DNA of 64,000 bases from the NCBI RefSeq assembly GCF_900130025.1, contig NZ_FQXR01000014.1, forward strand, positions 1-64,000, written 5' to 3'. A program made the translations under genes and the position numbers. Source of the DNA: Sporanaerobacter acetigenes DSM 13106. GTDB lineage: Bacteria > Bacillota > Clostridia > Tissierellales > Sporanaerobacteraceae. This document shows, piece by piece, positions 18,700 to 27,010 of this stretch (its first letter is position 1; every line of letters starts with the position of its first letter). Under the pieces are notes generated by a model that worked only from the letters and a program-made list of their open reading frames with translations, had not been told where the DNA came from and did not search any database.

Positions 18700-19164
18700 A
18701 TGAAAGAGCCAATGGAACTTTTAAAAGAAGAATTAATTTTTATTGATGTTGAAGCAAAGGACAGAGGAGAAGCTATAGAAAAAATAGCCAAAGAATTATA
18801 TAGAAGGGAATATGTAAAAGAAAGCTATATAAATGCAATATTAGATAGAGAAAAGGTATTTCCAACAGGATTGCCAACAGAAAAAGTAGGAATTGCAATA
18901 CCTCATACGGATGCTATTCATGTAAACAAAAGTGCCATGGCTATTGGAGTGCTAAAAAATCCAGTTATATTTCAAATGATGGGAATGCCTGAGGAGAATG
19001 TAAATGTAAATATAATATTCATGATGGCTTTAAATGAGCCAAAGGGTCAAATTGAAATGTTACAAAAACTTATGTCAATATTTCAGAACAAGTCTCTTCT
19101 TCTAAAAATGAGACAAGCTAAGACTAAAGAAGAAATAATGAAGGTATTTTCTAATACAATATAG
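18700..19164 (+). CDS. PTS EIIA, fructose/galactitol type
   Basis: 154 residues of the PTS EIIA type-2 family. VGIAIPHTDAIHV holds the phosphorylated histidine; TGLPTEKVG precedes it. It passes phosphate from HPr to the IIB at 19256. It starts 4 bases after the activator gene behind AGGAGGT, so the operon reads activator-IIA-IIB-IIC-aldolase. It is paralogous to the C-terminal domain of the activator just upstream. Confidence 0.9.
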   Translation: MKEPMELLKEELIFIDVEAKDRGEAIEKIAKELYRREYVKESYINAILDREKVFPTGLPTEKVGIAIPHTDAIHVNKSAMAIGVLKNPVIFQMMGMPEENVNVNIIFMMALNEPKGQIEMLQKLMSIFQNKSLLLKMRQAKTKEEIMKVFSNTI

Positions 19165-19255
19165 ATATCAATTTGGAATATGGAGACTATTCTTATAGAT
19201 TAAGAATAATCCCATTATATAAATAAACGCCAATTCAATGAAAGGAGGGGAAAAG

Positions 19256-19540
19256 ATGGTTAAAATATTAGTTGCATGTGGAACAGGTATCTGCACATCT
19301 ACTATGGCTGCAGATAAATTAAAAAAAGAATTAGAAAAGAGAGGCAAAGCAAATAATGTTTCCATCACTCAATGTAAAGTAGCAGAATTGAGTTCAAAGG
19401 CAGCAGATTATGATTTGATAGTTGCTACTACTCAAGTATCTAGCAAAATTTCAACGCCTGTTATCTCTGGACTTCCATTTTTGACTGGAGTGGGAATTGA
19501 TAAAGTTGTTGATGAAGTAGTTGAAAAACTAAATTTATAA
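19256..19540 (+). CDS. PTS galactitol-type EIIB (GatB-like)
   Basis: 94 residues. VKILVACGTGICTSTMAADKLKKEL has the phosphocysteine loop (CGTG) of lactose/galactitol-type IIB. The start at 19256 follows AAAGGAGGGG; an in-frame ATG at 19238 lies upstream of that site and is rejected. A small inverted repeat (ATTCTTA/TAAGAAT at about 19190-19208) lies in the 90-base gap before it. Confidence 0.9.
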   Translation: MVKILVACGTGICTSTMAADKLKKELEKRGKANNVSITQCKVAELSSKAADYDLIVATTQVSSKISTPVISGLPFLTGVGIDKVVDEVVEKLNL

Positions 19541-19559
19541 ATAATAGGAGGGTGGGAGG

Positions 19560-20897
19560 ATGAAAGTATTAGACTTTATTGTTGGACTTGGTCCACAAGT
19601 AATGATGCCTATTATAATAACTATTTTTGGATTAGTATTAGGCGCTAAATTTGGTAAATCTCTTAGAGCAGGTTTAACTGTAGGAGTAGGTTTTGTTGGA
19701 TTGAATTTAGTTATTGGCCTTCTTGGGGGAACTCTGGGACCAGCAGCTCAAGAAATGGTTCAAAGATTAGGATTAAATTTGACGGTTATAGATGTTGGTT
19801 GGCCAGCAGCTGCAGCCATAGCTTTTGCTTCAAGAGTAGGCGCTATAATAATACCAATAGGATTGTTAGTGAATATTTTGATGTTGGTAACAAATACTAC
19901 TCAAACAGTAAATATAGATATTTGGAATTATTGGCATTTTGCTTTTACTGGTGCATTGGTGCAAGGCGCTACAGGTAGTACAGCATTAGGAATACTTGCA
20001 GCAGTATTGGATATGATTATCATAATGGTTATTGCAGACTTAACTGCACCAGGAATTGAAAAATATAATGGACTTCCAGGAATTTCATTACCTCATGGAT
20101 TTTCAGGAGCATTCGTTCCAATAGCTATTGCATTGAATAAAGTTCTTGATATAATCCCAGGAATAAATAAGATTGAAATCGATGCAGAAGATTTACAAGA
20201 AAAGTTTGGTGTATTCGGTGAACCTATATTGATAGGTACTATACTAGGGATACTAATAGGAATAGGTGCTGGCTATGATGTAAAAGGTGTTCTTGAAACA
20301 GGTATTACATTAGGCGCTGTACTAGTTCTAATTCCTAAAATGGCTGCTATGTTAATGGAAGGACTTATGCCAATATCTGATGCGGCTCAAAGCTTAATAG
20401 AAAGAAAATATAAAGGAAAAGGAAAGATGTATATTGGATTAGATTCAGCTGTTGGAGTTGGACATCCTGTAACTCTTGCTGTATCACTAGTACTTGTTCC
20501 AGTGACTATATTGTTAGCCGCAGTTCTTCCAGGAAACAAAGTTTTACCTTTTGCTGATTTAGCAGTTATACCATTTATGCTAGTAATGCTTGTTCCAATA
20601 ACAAAAGGAAATGTATTTAGAACTTTCATCATTGGATTGATAACGATATCAACTGGACTATTGATTGCTACAAACTTAGCTCCATTACACACTCAAATGG
20701 CAGTAAATGCTAAATTTCAAATGCCAGAAGGAGCTACTATGATTTCAAGTATTTGTGATGGTGCAAACCCATTGTCATGGTTATTTACAAGAACTATGGA
20801 ATTTAAAGTTGTTGGGACAGTAATCATGGTTGCTATTGCATTAGGACTTGCAATTTATAATAGAAAGAGAATTATGAATCAAAACTCTGAAAATTAA
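19560..20897 (+). CDS. PTS galactitol-type EIIC (GatC-like)
   Basis: 445 residues, polytopic. VGLGPQVMMPIIITIFGLVLGAKFGKSLRAGLTVGVGFVGLNLVIGLLG is the family N terminus. Later GLPGISLPHGFSGAFVPIAIALN and MYIGLDSAVGVGHPVTLAVSLVLVPVTILLAA are characteristic of galactitol-type IIC. It carries the substrate across the membrane while IIB phosphorylates it. The substrate is likely a polyol or related sugar; galactitol itself is not proven because no tagatose-phosphate genes are nearby. Confidence 0.92.
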   Translation: MKVLDFIVGLGPQVMMPIIITIFGLVLGAKFGKSLRAGLTVGVGFVGLNLVIGLLGGTLGPAAQEMVQRLGLNLTVIDVGWPAAAAIAFASRVGAIIIPIGLLVNILMLVTNTTQTVNIDIWNYWHFAFTGALVQGATGSTALGILAAVLDMIIIMVIADLTAPGIEKYNGLPGISLPHGFSGAFVPIAIALNKVLDIIPGINKIEIDAEDLQEKFGVFGEPILIGTILGILIGIGAGYDVKGVLETGITLGAVLVLIPKMAAMLMEGLMPISDAAQSLIERKYKGKGKMYIGLDSAVGVGHPVTLAVSLVLVPVTILLAAVLPGNKVLPFADLAVIPFMLVMLVPITKGNVFRTFIIGLITISTGLLIATNLAPLHTQMAVNAKFQMPEGATMISSICDGANPLSWLFTRTMEFKVVGTVIMVAIALGLAIYNRKRIMNQNSEN

Positions 20898-20904
20898 TAA
20901 ATAA

Positions 20905-20941
20905 TAAGTATAAGTCAGGGAAATTCTCTGACTTATACTTT
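20905..20941 (+). terminator. Intercistronic hairpin, possible partial terminator
   Basis: AGTATAAGTCAGGG pairs with CTCTGACTTATACT between the IIC gene and the aldolase. The T content after it is modest (TTTAATAAAAG), so it may reduce, not end, transcription into the aldolase gene. Confidence 0.6.
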
Positions 20942-20957
20942 AATAAAAGAGGATGTG

Positions 20958-21611
20958 ATGCAAATGATGCTAGAACAATTTAGAAAACAAATCGTAGAAA
21001 TAGGAATTCAATTGAAAGAATATAAATTGATATCACTAACTGGAGGAAATGTCAGCGGAAGAGATGAAGAAACAGGTTTGATAGCTATTACTCCAAGTGG
21101 AATGGAATACGAAAAATTGAAACCAGAAGATGTGGTTATAGTAAATATAGATGGAGATATAATCGAAGGAAACAGAAAACCTAGTTCAGATTTAATAACA
21201 CATCTTCAAATATATAAGGCAAGAAAAGATATAAATGGAATTATTCATACTCACTCTACTTATGCCAGTTGTTTTGCTGTATTGAATGAAAGTATACCAG
21301 TAGTGTCTACAACTATGGCAAATGAAGTTGGCGGAGAAGTCCCTGTAGCTAAATATGCTCCTGTTGCTTCTGAAGAATTGGGAATAAGCATAATTGAAAA
21401 TATTGGGGACCAAAAAGCTGTTTTGCTACAAAATCATGGCGTATTTACTTTTGGAAAAGATCCTCACCATGCGTTAGTAGCAGCTGTAATGCTAGAAGAT
21501 GCCAGCAAGGTATATTATTTGGCTAAGGCTATAGGTGAACCAATTAGATTGCCAGAAGAAGAAATAAAAAGAGCTAATGATTTATTTAAAAATGTCTATG
21601 GACAAAGATAA
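20958..21611 (+). CDS. Class II aldolase (AraD/FucA family)
   Basis: 217 residues. SLTGGNVSGRDEETGLIAITPSGMEYEKL, the zinc-site histidines in GIIHTHSTYAS and the later QNHGVFTFGKDPHHAL are the class II aldolase/epimerase pattern of L-fuculose-phosphate aldolase. It should cleave a ketose phosphate (or decarboxylate/epimerise a related compound) using a divalent metal. Coming after the galactitol-type PTS it likely handles the phosphorylated product, releasing a triose phosphate and an aldehyde. The start is ambiguous among GTG 20955 and ATG 20958, 20964 or 20967; AAGAGG at 20947-20952 favours 20958. Confidence 0.87.
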   Translation: MQMMLEQFRKQIVEIGIQLKEYKLISLTGGNVSGRDEETGLIAITPSGMEYEKLKPEDVVIVNIDGDIIEGNRKPSSDLITHLQIYKARKDINGIIHTHSTYASCFAVLNESIPVVSTTMANEVGGEVPVAKYAPVASEELGISIIENIGDQKAVLLQNHGVFTFGKDPHHALVAAVMLEDASKVYYLAKAIGEPIRLPEEEIKRANDLFKNVYGQR

Positions 21612-21627
21612 ATTTTTCATATAGGTT

Positions 21628-21678
21628 TTTAAGACCCAGTATTAATTACTAGAATTGGTATGCTAAACTGGGTCTTTT
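21628..21678 (+). terminator. Intrinsic terminator after the aldolase gene
   Basis: AAGACCCAGT pairs with ACTGGGTCTT across a 27-base loop region, followed by TTTTTA. It ends the second PTS operon. The remaining 150 bases up to 21832 show no clear gene or promoter. Confidence 0.78.
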
Positions 21679-21832
21679 TATACATATATTATTTTCAATG
21701 AAAGAAGATATATATGAGAAATTGATTGAAAAAACTTTTGAGTTCCGTTCCATATTAAAGAATCTTAGAAAAGTAAAAAAATAAGATGTACTGAGAATGA
21801 TAGAAAAATGTCTATAGTGAAGGAGGAAAGTT

Positions 21833-22306
21833 TTGAAAGAATACAAATACAATCCAAAGAGATATTTTTTATCAGTAACAGCTCCAGGGTTTTTCATGAT
21901 TGGCATTTTAATTTTCAGTCTGTCAAAAAATATAAAGTCTACAAATTTTAATATATATACATTGGCGATAATAGTATCTATATATGGAATAATTAATACC
22001 TTTGTTTCCATTAGTCATCCAGAAAAAATTGTGGATGATGGGGAAAAGCTTGAGTTTCATTCTTTTGGAAGAGTCCATTCTTATTATTTAAATAAAGTAA
22101 AGTATTTTAGAGTTAAGGAATATTATAATGGAAAAATTTATTTAAGAATTGGGAACCCCACCCTATTGAAAGGGAGATACTGGATAAATGCTCCTATGTA
22201 TACTGATGGGGAAGAACTTTATTTAAGTTTTAGAGAAAGGGAAAAGAAAATACATCCTGATTCCTTAAAGTATAGAGAAAGTATTTCTTCAAAAAAGAAA
22301 AAATAA
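21833..22306 (+). CDS. Small membrane protein of unknown function
   Basis: 157 residues starting with TTG behind a strong AAGGAGG. Two hydrophobic helices (FLSVTAPGFFMIGILIFSL and YTLAIIVSIYGIINTFVSI) are followed by a soluble tail of about 100 residues with a basic end (SSKKKK). I do not recognise the family; the layout resembles two-TM proteins with a PH-like tail, but that is only an impression. It stands alone between the aldolase terminator and the regulator promoter. Confidence 0.65.
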   Translation: MKEYKYNPKRYFLSVTAPGFFMIGILIFSLSKNIKSTNFNIYTLAIIVSIYGIINTFVSISHPEKIVDDGEKLEFHSFGRVHSYYLNKVKYFRVKEYYNGKIYLRIGNPTLLKGRYWINAPMYTDGEELYLSFREREKKIHPDSLKYRESISSKKKK

Positions 22307-22338
22307 ATAGAAATTAAAATTACTGATAAAATACTTTA

Positions 22339-22371
22339 TTGACATATGTCAAATCCATTGACATATGTCAA
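22339..22371 (+). promoter_or_regulatory. Double palindromic operator of the SorC-type regulator (2)
   Basis: The perfect 14-bp palindrome TTGACATATGTCAA occurs at 22339-22352 and 22358-22371, 19 bases apart centre to centre. Flanking ACTTTA and TAAAGT extend the symmetry, so the whole 45 bases are nearly one inverted repeat. The second copy contains the -35 box of the promoter, so a bound protein should repress the regulator-aco operon. Confidence 0.85.
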
Positions 22372-22385
22372 TAAAGTAGTATAAT
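22358..22385 (+). promoter_or_regulatory. Sigma-A promoter of the SorC(2)-aco operon
   Basis: TTGACA (22358-22363), 16-base spacer, TATAAT (22380-22385): consensus hexamers, with the -35 inside the operator palindrome. Confidence 0.85.
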
Positions 22386-22443
22386 TAAATTAAAAGAAAA
22401 TATAAATCGTGTCAAATGGCGCTTAGGACAAGGGGGATACTAA

Positions 22444-23394
22444 ATGGATAAAACCAAAGAAAGGAAACTTGCGGAAATAGCTTATATGTACTATATAGAT
22501 GAAATGAGTCAAAATCAAATAGCCAAAGAGTATGGAATTTCAAGGTCTATGGTATCTATGATGCTCAATGAAGCAAGGACAAAGGGAATTGTTAGAATTG
22601 AAATAAAAGATTCAGAACTATATTGTTTTGATTTGCAAAGAAAGATGGAAAAAATATTTGGACTAAAGAAAGCTATAATAGTACCTAGACTTTCGAAGAA
22701 TGAAGATGGATTGATAACTCAATTGGCTGATGGAGCTACAGAATATTTAAGTCAAATAATTGATCACAATATGACAATAGCTGTTTCATGGGGGAGAACC
22801 GTATATGAAGTAGCAAGTAGAATTAGGTCAAATGGGAAAACAAATATAGTTATATCTCCGCTGGTTGGTGGAATTGGAAATGAGATGAACATTTATCATT
22901 CCAATGTAATAGCAGATACTATGTCTAAAAATTTAGGTGCAAGTTCTCTTGGATTGTATTCTCCAGTATTTGTTGCTACTAAAGAAGTAAGGAACTTGAT
23001 ATTTAACGATAAAAGTATAAAAAAGGTAATAGAAACCAGTGAAAGAGCTGATATTGCTATAGTAGGAATAGGAAGTATAGCTGCTTCAACTATGGCAGAT
23101 ATAGGACTTTTGGAAGAGGATGATATAAAGCAGTTGTTAGATGCTGGAGTCATTGGAGATATAAGCACTTGTTTTTTTGACAAAAATGGGCAGTACACAG
23201 AAAATATTTTTTCAGATAGAACTGTAGCTCTCAGTTTGGAGCAATTAAGAAAAATACCAACTATAGTTGCAGTAGCAGGAGGAGATAAAAAAATTAAAGC
23301 CATTCATGGAGCTCTTAAAGGTGGACTTATGGATGTACTTGTTACTGATGAAGTTGTTGCTAGAAGTATTTTAAAAGAGTATGAAGAAAATTAA
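22444..23394 (+). CDS. SorC-family sugar-phosphate-sensing regulator (2)
   Basis: 316 residues. N-terminal HTH (MSQNQIAKEYGISRSMVSMMLNEARTKGIV), then the effector domain of SorC-type regulators (AVSWGRTVYEVA, VISPLVGGIGN, IVGIGSIAASTMAD, VAVAGGDKKIKAIHGAL). It probably represses its own transcription through the double palindrome upstream and so controls the acoABCL genes, which start 38 bases downstream with no promoter visible between. Regulation of an acetoin-type dehydrogenase by a SorC protein instead of AcoR (a sigma-54 activator) is notable. RBS AAGGGGG precedes the ATG. Confidence 0.87.
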   Translation: MDKTKERKLAEIAYMYYIDEMSQNQIAKEYGISRSMVSMMLNEARTKGIVRIEIKDSELYCFDLQRKMEKIFGLKKAIIVPRLSKNEDGLITQLADGATEYLSQIIDHNMTIAVSWGRTVYEVASRIRSNGKTNIVISPLVGGIGNEMNIYHSNVIADTMSKNLGASSLGLYSPVFVATKEVRNLIFNDKSIKKVIETSERADIAIVGIGSIAASTMADIGLLEEDDIKQLLDAGVIGDISTCFFDKNGQYTENIFSDRTVALSLEQLRKIPTIVAVAGGDKKIKAIHGALKGGLMDVLVTDEVVARSILKEYEEN

Positions 23395-23432
23395 AATAAA
23401 TTGAAATTTTAAAGAAATCAGGAGGGATATAA

Positions 23433-24395
23433 ATGACTGATATTAGTAAAGAAACATTGTTGGAAATGTACAAAAGAATGAATGAAGCTAGGTCCTTTGA
23501 AGAAAAGGTAAGTTACTTTTTCGCAAGAGGAATGGTTCATGGGACAACCCATTTATCAGTAGGCGAGGAAGCATCAGGTGTTGCTTCATGTATGGCTTTA
23601 AATAGTGATGATTTGATTACGTCTACTCATAGAGGTCATAGTCAAGTTATAGGAAAAGGAATAGATTTAAATAAAATGATGGCTGAACTACTAGGAAAAT
23701 ATACAGGATATTGCAAGGGAAAAGGTGGTTCTATGCATATAGCTGATGTAGAAGCGGGGAATTTAGGTGCCAATGGAGTAGTTGGCGGAGGGCATGGAAT
23801 AGCTGTTGGAGCAGCTCTTACTCAACAAATGAAGAAGACAGGCAAAATTGTACTCTGTTTTTTTGGAGATGGAGCTTCAAATGAGGGAAGTTTCCACGAA
23901 GCATTAAATTTAGCTTCTGTTTGGAAATTGCCAGTGATATTTTATTGTGAAAACAATCTATATGGTATGAGCGTACCTATAGAAAAATCAATGAATATCA
24001 AAGATATTGCTAAAAGAGCTGATTCTTATGGAATACCAGGATATATAGTAGATGGAAATGATGCAGTAGCAGTTTATAATACAGTGAAAGAAGCTAGTGA
24101 GTATGTAAGAAGTGGAAAAGGCCCAGTATTGATTGAAAGTAAGACATACAGATGGTTAGGTCATTCTAAATCAGATGCTCAAATATATAGAAGCAAAGAA
24201 GAAGTAGAAGAATGGAAAAAGAAATGTCCAATAAAGAGATTTAGAAAATATATGTTAGAAAACAATATAGCAACAGAAGAAGAACTAGATACAATAGAAA
24301 AAAATGCTAGACAGGCTATAGAAGATGCAGTGGAATTTGCAAACAACAGTCCAAATCCACCAATTGAAACTGTAACAGAAGATGTATATGCATAA
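23433..24395 (+). CDS. acoA: TPP-dependent acetoin/pyruvate dehydrogenase E1 alpha
   Basis: 320 residues, the usual AcoA length. The TPP-binding motif GDGASNEGSFHEALNLAS...ENNLYG is present, with the phosphorylation-loop-like STHRGHSQVIGKG and the C-terminal YRWLGHSKSDAQIYR. With AcoB it forms E1, which decarboxylates or cleaves a 2-oxo or acyloin substrate and passes the two-carbon unit to lipoyl-E2. Acetoin is favoured over pyruvate because the gene lengths and order match clostridial acoABCL and E3 carries a lipoyl domain, but substrate cannot be settled from sequence. RBS AGGAGGG. Confidence 0.82.
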   Translation: MTDISKETLLEMYKRMNEARSFEEKVSYFFARGMVHGTTHLSVGEEASGVASCMALNSDDLITSTHRGHSQVIGKGIDLNKMMAELLGKYTGYCKGKGGSMHIADVEAGNLGANGVVGGGHGIAVGAALTQQMKKTGKIVLCFFGDGASNEGSFHEALNLASVWKLPVIFYCENNLYGMSVPIEKSMNIKDIAKRADSYGIPGYIVDGNDAVAVYNTVKEASEYVRSGKGPVLIESKTYRWLGHSKSDAQIYRSKEEVEEWKKKCPIKRFRKYMLENNIATEEELDTIEKNARQAIEDAVEFANNSPNPPIETVTEDVYA

Positions 24396-24409
24396 GGAGG
24401 GGAATGTAA

Positions 24410-25405
24410 ATGGCAAATGAAATGAAAGAAATGACATATAAAGAAGCTGTTAAATTGGCAATGGTTGAGGAAATGAGAAGAGATGAAAATGTATTTTTGA
24501 TGGGTGAAGACGTAGGTCTATATGGCGGTGCTTTTGGAGTATCTGTAGGCATGCTTGATGAATTTGGAGAAGAAAGAGTTAGAGACACTCCTATATCAGA
24601 AGCTGTAATAGCAGGAGCAGCAGCAGGAGCAGCTGTTACAGGAATGAGACCAATAGCCGAAATTATGTTTATGGACTTCTCAACAATAGCAATGGATGCA
24701 TTGGTGAATCAAGCTGCTAAAATGAGATATATGTTTGGTGGAAAAGCTAAAGTACCAATGGTTTTAAGGTGCCCTGGTGGTTCAGGAACAGGAGCAGCAG
24801 CTCAGCACTCTCAAAGTTTAGAAGCTTGGTTCTGTCATGTACCTGGACTAAAAGTAGTAGTACCTAGTACAGCAAAAGATGCAAAGGGGCTTTTGAAGGC
24901 AGCAATTAGAGATGACAATCCAGTCGTATTTGTTGAACAAAAAACTCTTTATAAAATAAAAGGTGAAGTTCCTATGGACGAAGAGTTTATAATTCCTCTA
25001 GGAAAAGGTGAAATAAAGAAAGAAGGAAAAGATGTAACAATCATTAGCTATGGTAGAATGCTTCCAAGGGCACTAAAAGTAGCAGAAGAAATGGAAAGTG
25101 AAGGTATCAGTGTAGAAGTATTAGACCCTAGAACTCTAGTACCATTGGATAAAGAATTGATAATTGAATCAGTAAAGAAAACAGGAAGGGTAATACTAGT
25201 AAATGAAGCATGCAAAACTGGAGGATATTTAGGAGAAATAGCTTCAGTTATAGTAGAAAGCGAAGCTTTTGACTATCTTGATGCACCAATAGTTAGATTA
25301 GCAGGATTAGATGTGCCAGTACCATACAACCCTGAATTAGAAAAAGCAATAGTTCCAAGTGAAGAACAAATAAGAGAAGCAGTACTCAAAGTTATGAACC
25401 GATAG
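24410..25405 (+). CDS. acoB: TPP-dependent acetoin/pyruvate dehydrogenase E1 beta
   Basis: 331 residues. [70 protein letters not shown] and [35 protein letters not shown] are the standard E1 beta blocks. It completes the heterotetrameric E1. It follows acoA after 14 bases with RBS AAGGAGGGG. Confidence 0.87.
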   Translation: MANEMKEMTYKEAVKLAMVEEMRRDENVFLMGEDVGLYGGAFGVSVGMLDEFGEERVRDTPISEAVIAGAAAGAAVTGMRPIAEIMFMDFSTIAMDALVNQAAKMRYMFGGKAKVPMVLRCPGGSGTGAAAQHSQSLEAWFCHVPGLKVVVPSTAKDAKGLLKAAIRDDNPVVFVEQKTLYKIKGEVPMDEEFIIPLGKGEIKKEGKDVTIISYGRMLPRALKVAEEMESEGISVEVLDPRTLVPLDKELIIESVKKTGRVILVNEACKTGGYLGEIASVIVESEAFDYLDAPIVRLAGLDVPVPYNPELEKAIVPSEEQIREAVLKVMNR

Positions 25406-25417
25406 GGGGGAAGAGTG

Positions 25418-26755
25418 ATGGCAACAGAAGTAATAATGCCTAAAGCAGGTATGGATATGCAAGAAGGGCAAATTATAAAGTGGTATAAAAAAGAAGGCGA
25501 ACATGTAGAACAAGGAGAAGTTCTACTTGAAATAATGACAGATAAAGTAAATATGGAAGTAGAAGCAGAAACTTCAGGATATTTGCTAAAGATATTGAAA
25601 CATGATGGAGAAACAGTTCCAGTTATAACTACTATAGGATATTTAGGAGAAAAAGGAGAAGTCATTGAAGCTGCAGCTGCTAGTGAAACGAAAGTAGTAG
25701 AAGAAAAAGCAGTAGCAACTAAAGAATCTCCTAAGGTAGAAAAAGAAGAAGTAGTAGAAGAAGTAAAAGGAAAAGTAAGAGCAACTCCAGCAGCAAGGAG
25801 AATTGCAAGAGAAAGAGAAATTGATTTGTTAAGTGTTAAAGGTTCTGGTCCAAAAGGAAGAATACAACAAATAGATGTATTAAATTATAAAGAAGATGTC
25901 ATTAAAGTTTCACCATTGGCAAGAAGAATTGCTGAAATAGAAGGAGTAGATTTAGAAGGTATCGTAGGTAGTGGATTTAATGGGAAAGTGATGAAAGAGG
26001 ATGTACTAAAGGTATTAGGAAATGGAGAAACTGAAGAAACTGCAGAAACTCAAGATGAAAGAATTCAATTAGTTCCTATGACTAATATGAGAAAGATAAT
26101 AGCAAAGAGAATGAGTGAAAGCTATTTTTCTGCTCCAACTTTTACATTAAATACAGAGGTAGATATGACAGAAGTCAAAGCACTAAGAGCAAAAGTGAAA
26201 GACATGATTTTAGAAGAAACAGGAAAGAAAATCACTATTACAGATATAATAATGCTTGCTACAGCTAAAGCTTTAATTAAACATCCATTGGTAAATGCAA
26301 GTATATCAGAAGATGGAGAAAATATTATACTTCATAAATATGTAAACTTAGCTATGGCAGTTGGACTTGAAAGTGGACTTCTAACTCCAGTTATAGAGGA
26401 TGCAGACAAGAAGAGTTTAACTGAAATGGTTTTAGCAACAAAAGATATAGTAGAAAGAACTATGAACATGAAATTATCACCAGATGAATTGCAAGGAAGT
26501 ACATTTACAGTAAGTAATTTAGGAATGTATGGAATAACTCATTTCAATCCAATTATAAATCAACCAAATAGTGCAATATTGGGAGTAAATACTACAGTAG
26601 ATAAGGTAGTAGCTGTAAATGGAGAAATGAAGATTAAACCTATGATGACATTGAGTTTGACAGTAGACCATAGAGTGATAGACGGAGTAGTAGGTGCTAA
26701 GTTCCTACAAGATTTAAAATATCTACTAGAAAATCCAGTAGCTATGCTCATATAA
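25418..26755 (+). CDS. acoC: Dihydrolipoamide acyltransferase (E2) with two E3/E1-binding domains
   Basis: 445 residues. A lipoyl domain (1-80) holds the lipoylated Lys in IMTDKVNM (Lys43). An acidic/alanine linker leads to two successive peripheral subunit-binding domains: RATPAARRIAREREIDLLSV (about 121-157) and VSPLARRIAEIEGVDLEGIV (about 163-200). The acyltransferase domain (about 215-445) ends with the catalytic DHRVIDG. It transfers the acyl group to CoA and forms the core of the complex. Most E2 proteins have only one binding domain. The lipoyl region is nearly identical in DNA to the start of the next gene. GTG 25415 is an alternative start. Confidence 0.9.
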   Translation: MATEVIMPKAGMDMQEGQIIKWYKKEGEHVEQGEVLLEIMTDKVNMEVEAETSGYLLKILKHDGETVPVITTIGYLGEKGEVIEAAAASETKVVEEKAVATKESPKVEKEEVVEEVKGKVRATPAARRIAREREIDLLSVKGSGPKGRIQQIDVLNYKEDVIKVSPLARRIAEIEGVDLEGIVGSGFNGKVMKEDVLKVLGNGETEETAETQDERIQLVPMTNMRKIIAKRMSESYFSAPTFTLNTEVDMTEVKALRAKVKDMILEETGKKITITDIIMLATAKALIKHPLVNASISEDGENIILHKYVNLAMAVGLESGLLTPVIEDADKKSLTEMVLATKDIVERTMNMKLSPDELQGSTFTVSNLGMYGITHFNPIINQPNSAILGVNTTVDKVVAVNGEMKIKPMMTLSLTVDHRVIDGVVGAKFLQDLKYLLENPVAMLI

Positions 26756-27010
26756 AGGAGGGAATAGTTGTGGCAACAGAAGTAATAATGCCTAAAGCAG
26801 GTATGGACATGCAAGAAGGGCAGATTATAAAGTGGTATAAAAAAGAAGGCGAATATGTAGAACAAGGAGAAGTTCTACTTGAAATAATGACAGATAAAGT
26901 AAATATGGAGGTAGAAGCGGAAACTTCAGGATATTTACTAAAGATATTGAAACATGATGGAGAAACAGTTCCAGTTATAACTACTATAGGATATTTAGGA
27001 GAAAAAGGAG
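25418..27010 (+). repeat. Direct repeat of the lipoyl-domain DNA in acoC and acoL
   Basis: Bases 25418-25657 and 26770-27009 (about 240 bases each) are about 97% identical by eye, with 7 differences including the start codon; only one of about 80 residues differs (His/Tyr). Most changes are silent. This points to recent duplication or gene conversion. Confidence 0.88.
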
